The notes under the pieces were generated by a model. That model did no database searches, was not told the DNA's origin, and was given only the letters and a program-made list of their open reading frames with translations. Source: Vibrio coralliirubri (GTDB lineage Bacteria > Pseudomonadota > Gammaproteobacteria > Enterobacterales > Vibrionaceae). Taken from it: DNA of 64,000 nt. How positions within the stretch are numbered: position 1 is the first letter of the stretch; each line of letters opens with the position of its first letter. The position numbers and the translations under genes are program-made. Below are positions 57,883 through 64,000 of this stretch, piece by piece. The stretch covers positions 2,666,001 to 2,730,000 of the forward strand of contig NZ_AP025470.1 in the NCBI RefSeq assembly GCF_024347375.1. The letters are read 5' to 3'.

Positions 57883-59982
57883 TTAATTACCAACAGCTTG
57901 TACTATACGTATCTGCTTTTCGTCCGGTATTTCTTGGTAAGACAAGACTCGTAAGCTTGGGATCGTGTTCTTCACGAACTTAGCCAGAGTCGAACGCAAC
58001 ACGCCAGAGGTCAATAGTACCGCGGGCTCACCTTTCAGTTCTTGCTCTTGTGTAGCGTGGCTGAGGGAGGTCTGTAAACGTTCGGCTAAACCAGGTTCAA
58101 TACCAGCAGATTCTCCGCCGGATGCCTGCATGGTTTGATGCAAGATTTGTTCCAGCTCAGGAATCAAGGTTATCACTGGCAATTCTGGCTCTATACCATT
58201 GATTTCTTGAACAATTAATCTTTTCAATGAGATACGAACCGCCGCAGTAAGTATGTCAGGTTCTTGACTCTTACCTGAATACTCCGACAAAGTTTGGACT
58301 ATGGTTCGAATGTCACGAATTGGAATCGCTTCATTCAGCAGGTTCTGTAGCACTTTCACAACCACACCCAACTGCAATTGATCCGGTACAAAACCTTCGA
58401 CCAGCTTAGGTGTTGAGCGGCTAAGCATCTCAAGTAAGTTCTGAACTTCTTCGTGGCCAATGAGCTGTGATGCATTGTTGGTTAGCAGCTGGCTAAGGTG
58501 TGTCGCCAGTACCGTAGACGAGTCCACAACGGTATAACCTAAAGCCTGTGCGTGTTCACGCTGCTCTTCACGAATCCAAACCGCTTCAAGGCCAAAGGCA
58601 GGGTCAATCGTCGGCTCGCCATCGATCATGCCGTAGACTTGGCCAGGGTTAATCGCGAGCTCCATGTCTGGCTTAATCTCAGCTTCACCCACAGCAACAC
58701 CCATCAAGGTAATGCGGTAGCTGTTTGGTGTCAGTTCTAGGTTATCGCGAATGTGTACCGCTGGGATCAAGAAACCAAAGTCTTGAGACAGCTTTTTACG
58801 CACACCTTTAACGCGTTCAAGCAATTCACCACCTTGGTCTCTATCAACCAAAGGAATTAAACGGTAACCCACTTCTAAACCAATAATATCGACAGGTTGA
58901 ACATCATCCCAAGAGAGCTCCTTCTGAGAGCCTACTTCTCCATTCGCTTCAACTGTCGCCGGAAGGTTGGGTTGTTCAGCCTTCTTCTTGTTCTTTTTAT
59001 CGATGTAATACGCCCCCGCTCCCGCAACGATGGCAAGGCTCAAGAACGAGAAATGTGGCATACCCGGAACAATACCCATGATGCCAAGGATGGCGGCGGT
59101 GATCATCAAGGCTTTTGGATTGTCGAACATCTGGAAGACAAGTTGCTCACCCATATCTTCATCAGTATTTTGGCGCGTTACCATCATCGCAGCTGCAATA
59201 GACAGTAATAGAGATGGAATTTGTGCAACCAGACCATCACCGATAGTCAGTAGCGTGTAGATTTCGATTGCTTCACCAAAACCAAGGTCAAACTGAGCCA
59301 TACCAATGCTCAAGCCACCAATGATGTTGATGAATAAGATTAAGATACCAGCGATCGCATCACCTTTAACAAACTTAGAAGCACCGTCCATCGAACCGTA
59401 GAAGTCAGCTTCTTTGGTTACTTCAAAACGTCTTAGACGCGCCTGGTCTTGGTCGATCAAACCTGCGTTCAAGTCGGCATCGATTGCCATCTGTTTACCC
59501 GGTAAAGCGTCTAACGTGAAACGCGCGCTTACTTCCGAGATACGACCCGCACCTTTGGTTACAACCATGAAGTTGATGATCATAAGAATCAAGAACACCA
59601 CTAGACCTACCGCATAGTTACCACCGATAACCACGTTACCGAAGGCTTCAATCACATTACCGGCCGCGTCGCCACCTTCGTGACCATGGAGCAATACCAC
59701 ACGTGTCGAAGCAACGTTCAAGGCTAATCGAAGTAGAGTCGCAATCAGCAGGACGGTCGGGAATGCAGCAAAATCTAAAGGCCTGCGGGTATAAACCGAT
59801 ACCAATAGCACAACCATAGACAGTGCAATGTTGAAGGTGAAGAACATATCCAACAAGAACGCCGGAATGGGCAACACCACCATAGCAAGCGTTGCAAGTA
59901 CCATAACAGGTGCACCAATCGCAGGCATGGCACGGTTAGGGATTTTAGGTAGCTTGTCCGCAAAAGGCAGGGAGAATTTCAT
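57883..59982 (-). CDS. flhA: Flagellar export gate protein FlhA
   Basis: The 699-residue inner-membrane protein forms the nonameric ring of the flagellar type III export gate. About eight membrane helices occupy residues 1-310, with the FHIPEP signature region (RISEVSARFTLDALPGKQMAID), followed by a large cytoplasmic domain (about 350-699) that binds export chaperones. It starts a transcription unit: a sigma-54 promoter lies 99 bp upstream. Confidence 0.96.
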   Translation of the reverse strand: MKFSLPFADKLPKIPNRAMPAIGAPVMVLATLAMVVLPIPAFLLDMFFTFNIALSMVVLLVSVYTRRPLDFAAFPTVLLIATLLRLALNVASTRVVLLHGHEGGDAAGNVIEAFGNVVIGGNYAVGLVVFLILMIINFMVVTKGAGRISEVSARFTLDALPGKQMAIDADLNAGLIDQDQARLRRFEVTKEADFYGSMDGASKFVKGDAIAGILILFINIIGGLSIGMAQFDLGFGEAIEIYTLLTIGDGLVAQIPSLLLSIAAAMMVTRQNTDEDMGEQLVFQMFDNPKALMITAAILGIMGIVPGMPHFSFLSLAIVAGAGAYYIDKKNKKKAEQPNLPATVEANGEVGSQKELSWDDVQPVDIIGLEVGYRLIPLVDRDQGGELLERVKGVRKKLSQDFGFLIPAVHIRDNLELTPNSYRITLMGVAVGEAEIKPDMELAINPGQVYGMIDGEPTIDPAFGLEAVWIREEQREHAQALGYTVVDSSTVLATHLSQLLTNNASQLIGHEEVQNLLEMLSRSTPKLVEGFVPDQLQLGVVVKVLQNLLNEAIPIRDIRTIVQTLSEYSGKSQEPDILTAAVRISLKRLIVQEINGIEPELPVITLIPELEQILHQTMQASGGESAGIEPGLAERLQTSLSHATQEQELKGEPAVLLTSGVLRSTLAKFVKNTIPSLRVLSYQEIPDEKQIRIVQAVGN

Positions 59983-60080
59983 AAATCTAGACAGTTTCGC
60001 TATGTTGTAGCTCTCTGAACAAGTGGATTAGGTCTTAGTCAGGGCTGTTTGCTATGGGCTTATAATGTTCAGGCTACTAC

Positions 60081-60097
60081 AGCAAACACTGTACCAA
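60081..60097 (-). promoter_or_regulatory. Sigma-54 promoter of the flhA-flhF-flhG-fliA-che operon
   Basis: On the minus strand TTGGTACAGTGTTTGCT has GG and GC exactly 10 bp apart and matches TGGCACn5TTGCW in all but one position. It lies in the 210-bp flhB-flhA gap. In vibrios such promoters depend on FlrA or FlrC. Confidence 0.85.
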
Positions 60098-60192
60098 CAT
60101 CTCACGTCAAATTATCGCCATCACCTCTATAAAAGGAAGATTAGCTAGCTCGCTATTATCAGGGTTCATCACGCAGAGCTCAAGCAATTGAT

Positions 60193-61323
60193 CTAATGAC
60201 GTAAATCAGGTGGGATCGGCATATTAGAATCTTGCAGTTTTGGTCGCTCACCACCTCGTTTTCGGTACTGTTTAAGCTGGAAAACATATGCAAGCACTTG
60301 TGCAACTGCCGTAAACAGACCGTCAGGAATTTGTTGTTCTAGCTCAGTGGTGTGATAAAGCGCCCTCGCCAATGGCGGCGCTGGAACGATATAGATGTCG
60401 TTTGCACGCGCAATCTCTCGGATCTTCATCGCCATATGGTCGACACCTTTAGCAACCACAATTGGTGCTTTGTCTTGATTCTGCTTGTAGCGCAGCGCCA
60501 CTGAAAAGTGTTCCGGGTTGGTCACAATCACATCCGCTTGAGGGACATCAGCCATCATGCGACGCTGAGCCGCTTCCCTTTGAAGCATACGAATTCGGCC
60601 TTTCACTTCCGGCTTACCTTCAGTGTCTTTGAATTCGTCTTTGACTTCTTGTTTGGTCATCTTCAATTGATCGGCGTGTTGCCAGATCTGGAACGGGATA
60701 TCAATCGCCACCACAATCAGCAGTGAACAGCTGATCAACAGGATGAAATTGAGCAAGATATCCAAGGCATGAAAGATGTTCTGCGGGTACACATCCATAC
60801 TCAGCTGCATTAAATCATGCTGAGAGGCTTGAATCAGATAAATCGCCATCCCCGATACGAGCGCTACTTTAAGAATAGACTTGAGCAGTTCAACCCAACT
60901 TTGCAGGCCAAACATACGCTTGATACCACTCAGTGGGTTGAGCTTAGACGCCTTTGGCATCGCCGCTTGCATTGAGAAGTTAATCCCACCGACACCCGCA
61001 GCGCCGATGACGGCAGCAACAAACAAAGTTATCAGTATCAAAAACAGCGGGAACAGCAGGTTCACCAGTGCACCACCGGCAATTTCTAAGAGTTTATTGG
61101 TGTCAAAGATCTCGTCGCGACTCAAAGAGAACAGGCGTTGCATCGCCTCGAACAAAGCCTTCGCCATCGATTCGCCAAACCACATTAATGCAATTGCACC
61201 GACAATAAGTACCGACGCTGACGCTAGCTCTTTTGACCTTGCAACCTGCCCTTTCTCTTTGGCCTGTTGCAAGCGTTTGGGCGTGGCGTCTTCTGTGCGT
61301 TCTTGACCGTCTGACTCTGCCAT
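60193..61323 (-). CDS. flhB: Flagellar export switch protein FlhB
   Basis: The 376-residue protein has four membrane helices (about 35-205) and a cytoplasmic domain that autocleaves and switches export from rod/hook to filament substrates. The cleavage tetrapeptide reads Asn269-Pro-Glu-His272 rather than the usual NPTH; the Asn-Pro bond itself is conserved. GGAG precedes the ATG. It lies 9 bp after fliR. Confidence 0.95.
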   Translation of the reverse strand: MAESDGQERTEDATPKRLQQAKEKGQVARSKELASASVLIVGAIALMWFGESMAKALFEAMQRLFSLSRDEIFDTNKLLEIAGGALVNLLFPLFLILITLFVAAVIGAAGVGGINFSMQAAMPKASKLNPLSGIKRMFGLQSWVELLKSILKVALVSGMAIYLIQASQHDLMQLSMDVYPQNIFHALDILLNFILLISCSLLIVVAIDIPFQIWQHADQLKMTKQEVKDEFKDTEGKPEVKGRIRMLQREAAQRRMMADVPQADVIVTNPEHFSVALRYKQNQDKAPIVVAKGVDHMAMKIREIARANDIYIVPAPPLARALYHTTELEQQIPDGLFTAVAQVLAYVFQLKQYRKRGGERPKLQDSNMPIPPDLRH

Positions 61324-61332
61324 TTCAGTCTC

Positions 61333-62115
61333 CTAGCAATCTAACCGGATTAGACGACATATCTGTTGTTCGCCCTGCATCCAAAATAGCTCATAGTGAC
61401 TATATAAGCCGCCAAGGATGTACCAACAAAGCAACAGACCCACGAGTAGCGCAAATGCAAAACCCAAAGAAAAGATGTTTAACTGAGGTGCCGCACGCGT
61501 CATTACACCAAAAGAGAGGTTAATCGTTAGCAGCGCGATAATGCCCGACAAGGACATCGCCAATGCCGTTTTGAACATGATACCGAGCCACAATGCGAGC
61601 TCTCGAAAATCCACAGAGGTTAGAGAGCCACTGCCAATCGGCAAGGTCTTAAAACTAAACACCACCAGCTGCAGCATTTTCAAGTGACCATCGGTCGCCA
61701 AGAAGAACATGGTCGCTAGCAGCATGAACAGCTGACCAAGTACCGGCGTGTTTTGCCCGTTAGCCGGGTCGACCATTGAAGCGAAGCCCAAGCTCGATTG
61801 CATGCCGAGGATCTGACCGAGCATAACAAAGGTTTGAATCATGAACTGGGTAACAAAGCCCATGGCCACGCCAATCACGATTTGCTCAAAGACAGTCAGG
61901 AAGCCTTGAAAGGACAGAAGTTCAATCTCTTTGGGAACGGCCGGAATCGCAGGCATCACCGCAAAAGTGATCGCCAAACCTAAATACAGACGAATACGCG
62001 GAGACACGAAGCGTGCCCCTGTTACCGTCATCACCATCAGCATCGCTGAGATGCGAGTGTATGGCCAAAAATAATTGGCTAACCACTCTAGTACAAGGCT
62101 CGTTGGATATTCCAT
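61333..62115 (-). CDS. fliR: Flagellar export protein FliR
   Basis: The 260-residue hydrophobic protein has about six membrane segments and is part of the FliP-FliQ-FliR export pore. Family features include MTGARFVSPRIRLYLGLA and the conserved QNTPVLGQLFMLLATMFFL. It starts 6 bp after fliQ. Confidence 0.94.
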   Translation of the reverse strand: MEYPTSLVLEWLANYFWPYTRISAMLMVMTVTGARFVSPRIRLYLGLAITFAVMPAIPAVPKEIELLSFQGFLTVFEQIVIGVAMGFVTQFMIQTFVMLGQILGMQSSLGFASMVDPANGQNTPVLGQLFMLLATMFFLATDGHLKMLQLVVFSFKTLPIGSGSLTSVDFRELALWLGIMFKTALAMSLSGIIALLTINLSFGVMTRAAPQLNIFSLGFAFALLVGLLLCWYILGGLYSHYELFWMQGEQQICRLIRLDC

Positions 62116-62121
62116 ATCGGT

Positions 62122-62391
62122 CTAATAAAGGACTTGCGGCAAGCGTTCGATGAGTTCGAAAAAGAACTCCATCATCATCTGGGTCATCCAGTGTGCGAAT
62201 AGCATCAACGCCAACAAAGTTACGATCAAACGCGGCAGGAAACTCAGTGTTTGTTCGTTGATTGAGGTCGCAGCTTGGAAAACAGCCACAACCAAACCGA
62301 TCAGCAGGCTAGGAATAATGATGGCGCAAACCATGATTAATACCATCCAAAGGGCATCTCGGAACAACTCTACGAATATTTCAGGATTCAT
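62122..62391 (-). CDS. fliQ: Flagellar export protein FliQ
   Basis: The 89-residue protein has two membrane helices (about 15-40 and 50-75) with the conserved QAATSINEQTLSFLPRL between them. It forms the outer ring of the export pore. It lies 11 bp after fliP. Confidence 0.95.
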   Translation of the reverse strand: MNPEIFVELFRDALWMVLIMVCAIIIPSLLIGLVVAVFQAATSINEQTLSFLPRLIVTLLALMLFAHWMTQMMMEFFFELIERLPQVLY

Positions 62392-62402
62392 TATTCCCCC
62401 AG

Positions 62403-63332
62403 CTACAAGGCAAAACTGCCGGCGAGTGTGGAGAGTATCAAGTTCCAGCCATCAACAAGAACAAACAGCATCAACTTAAACGGCAGCGATACAATCATCG
62501 GTGACAACATCATCATACCCATAGCCATCAATACCGATGCCACCACCAAGTCGATGATTAGGAAAGGCAAGAACAGCATAAAGCCGATTTGGAAAGCCGT
62601 TTTTAATTCCGATGTGATAAATGCTGGAATCAGAACCGCCATCGAAACATCTTCAGGGTTAGTCACTTCCGCACCAGAAATTTCAACAAAGGTTTCAAGA
62701 TCTTTGATTCGAGTCTGTTTGAGCATGAAAGACTTAATCGGTTCTTGGGCAACATCAAATGCCTGTCGCGCCGATATCTGTTCATTAAGATAAGGCTGAA
62801 CTGCTTGTTCGTTAACTTGATTAATCACTGGCGACATGATGAAGAAGGTCAAGAATATCGCGATACCAATAATGACTTGGTTAGACGGTGTTTGTTGTAG
62901 ACCCATCGCCTGACGCAAAATAGACATCACTACCACAATACGAGTGAACGACGTCATCAAAATCACCATCGCCGGCAAGAAGCCAAGCATGGTCATTAAC
63001 GCGAGAATTTGCAGGTTGATCGAGTAGTCTTCGCCGCCATTGGCATTGGTTGTCATGGTAAAGGCAGGTATGCCGCCACCATTGCCAGTTAAGCTGCCCG
63101 TGGTCATGGTTGTCGATTTGGCTTGGTCTTGTTCCATCGTGCTGATAGTCACCGACTCTGAGCCAGCGGTATTTGCAGGAATGACGGTGCCGTCTTCAGC
63201 TTGTGCAAATACCGACACACTGAATACGATTGAGCATAGGAGAATGAGCTGAACCAACCTCACTTTCACCGCTCGGAAAGCTCCGGCTTGGTGAAAGTAA
63301 GAGGAGTTCAAAAGTCCGTTACTTGTTTGCAT
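62403..63332 (-). CDS. fliP: Flagellar export protein FliP
   Basis: The 309-residue core pore protein has a signal-like hydrophobic stretch (about 25-43, ending FAQA), a ~60-residue Thr/Gly-rich periplasmic region, and the conserved core [20 protein letters not shown], with the second half ending [13 protein letters not shown]. It is about 60 residues longer than E. coli FliP. The start at 63332 overlaps fliO by 14 bp and has only a poor binding site; a GTG at 63269 ([11 protein letters not shown]) is a credible alternative that would leave a normal signal peptide. Confidence 0.92.
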   Translation of the reverse strand: MQTSNGLLNSSYFHQAGAFRAVKVRLVQLILLCSIVFSVSVFAQAEDGTVIPANTAGSESVTISTMEQDQAKSTTMTTGSLTGNGGGIPAFTMTTNANGGEDYSINLQILALMTMLGFLPAMVILMTSFTRIVVVMSILRQAMGLQQTPSNQVIIGIAIFLTFFIMSPVINQVNEQAVQPYLNEQISARQAFDVAQEPIKSFMLKQTRIKDLETFVEISGAEVTNPEDVSMAVLIPAFITSELKTAFQIGFMLFLPFLIIDLVVASVLMAMGMMMLSPMIVSLPFKLMLFVLVDGWNLILSTLAGSFAL

Positions 63333-63759
63333 CTTTTTTTATTAGCTGGGAAAGCTGACTTGAAAATGTACTTTTTTCCAGCATCTCCTGAGTAAGAGGT
63401 TTATCGAGCTTAGAGATCAGCTGAATCGATTGTGTGGTAATCCCTACCAAGAACTGTTCATCACCCGCTTGCACAATAGCGATACGCTCTTTAGTACCAA
63501 CAGGGATTTGCCTAACAATCGCCAGACCTTGTTGATTCGACATCGCAGGCACTTGCATTCGCTTGAGTAGCCAAGCAATAAATAAAATGAAGGCTATAAC
63601 GAAAATTAGCGACCCAAAGGTGGTCGCTAAATCGAGAGAAGGCGGTGTTGCTGCAAAGGCAATGGAAGGAGCCGTTAATAGCCCTACTCCCAAGATTCCT
63701 CGTAACAAACCTGTCATTCCGAGAAAAGAGCCCGCCAGTCTTTGAGACAAAAAGCTCAT
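63319..63759 (-). CDS. fliO: Flagellar export assembly protein FliO
   Basis: The 146-residue protein has an N-terminal hydrophobic stretch, a transmembrane helix (about 49-66, [17 protein letters not shown]) and a cytoplasmic domain ([20 protein letters not shown]) typical of FliO. It helps FliP form its ring. The start shares one base with the fliN stop (TAATG). Confidence 0.92.
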   Translation of the reverse strand: MSFLSQRLAGSFLGMTGLLRGILGVGLLTAPSIAFAATPPSLDLATTFGSLIFVIAFILFIAWLLKRMQVPAMSNQQGLAIVRQIPVGTKERIAIVQAGDEQFLVGITTQSIQLISKLDKPLTQEMLEKSTFSSQLSQLIKKDANK

Positions 63760-64000
63760 TAACGCAGCTTCTTAATTCGTTCTGTTTGGCTAATAACGTC
63801 AGTCAAACGAATACCAAATTTGTCGTTTACTACAACAACTTCACCGTGAGCAATCAGAGTTCCGTTGACCATCACGTCTAGTGACTCACCAGCGATTCGG
63901 TCAAGCTCAACAACCGAGCCTTGGTTCAATTGAAGTAAGTTACGGATACTGATCTGAGAGCGGCCAACTTCCATCGAAATAGTCACTGGAATATCCATAA
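63759..64000 (-). CDS. fliN: Flagellar switch protein FliN, C-terminal part (5' end outside window)
   Basis: Eighty codons of a SpoA-domain protein are visible (IPVTISMEVGRSQISIRNLL ending ISQTERIKKLR). FliN forms the bottom of the C-ring and binds CheY-P. Full-length FliN is about 130 residues, so the ATG at 63998 is internal and the gene continues past 64000. Confidence 0.94.
   Translation of the reverse strand, partial: MDIPVTISMEVGRSQISIRNLLQLNQGSVVELDRIAGESLDVMVNGTLIAHGEVVVVNDKFGIRLTDVISQTERIKKLR

Noticed and set aside
61233..61523. Plus-strand ORF antisense to the fliR/flhB junction
   Set aside because: It is an antisense shadow across two well-supported genes, with no recognisable domain.

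Overview
The window is a gammaproteobacterial chromosome segment, most likely from a marine Vibrio. The evidence is gene order: a pfa polyunsaturated fatty acid (PUFA) synthase cluster; fadI-fadJ beside an ECF sigma factor/DUF3379 pair, two FadL porins and mlaA; a complete ccm locus; and the Vibrio-type polar flagellar block flhA-flhF-flhG-fliA-cheYZAB-parC-parP-cheW. The species cannot be named from this sequence alone.

Layout. (1) 1-10.8 kb, plus strand: the 3' end of pfaA, then pfaB, pfaC and pfaD, an iterative PUFA synthase, closed by a strong terminator. (2) 10.8-22.1 kb, minus strand: an HflX-like GTPase with an unusual acidic insertion, a secreted subtilisin-like protease, a carbohydrate (probably glucose-type) ABC importer with its own two-component system, and the AMPylase SelO. 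(3) 22.1-30.2 kb: a candidate 33-residue membrane peptide, a LysE exporter, prmB, smrB, sixA, an intact IS5-family (IS903-like) element with a perfect 9-bp target duplication, and a pitrilysin/insulinase-type protease. (4) 30.2-39.6 kb: fatty-acid uptake and beta-oxidation (fadJ, fadI, two fadL-type porins), an ECF sigma factor with a membrane partner, a structured minus-strand RNA candidate, and mlaA. (5) 39.6-46.8 kb: cytochrome c maturation genes ccmABCDEFGHI, all minus strand. (6) 47.0-64.0 kb: the chemotaxis and flagellar export block, minus strand, in two transcription units separated by a sigma-54 promoter in front of flhA.

How the parts work together. The pfa synthase makes long-chain PUFAs, while FadL/FadI/FadJ import and degrade exogenous fatty acids. 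Sites resembling FadR operators lie in front of both fadI and the first fadL. The Fli/Flh proteins build the flagellar export gate. FlhF and FlhG set its polar position and number. ParC and ParP tether the CheA/CheW arrays to the pole.

Best leads for novelty: an orphan intrinsic terminator with a run of hairpins upstream of it (33904-34069, minus), which looks like an unannotated sRNA beside the ECF sigma gene; the sigma/DUF3379 pair inside the fatty-acid locus; an unannotated 33-aa ORF (22393-22494, minus) with its own promoter-like sequence and a strong ribosome binding site; a perfect 20-copy Glu-Pro hexanucleotide repeat in parP; and three copies of an [15 protein letters not shown] motif in the CheA linker. 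No tRNA, rRNA or CRISPR array was found.
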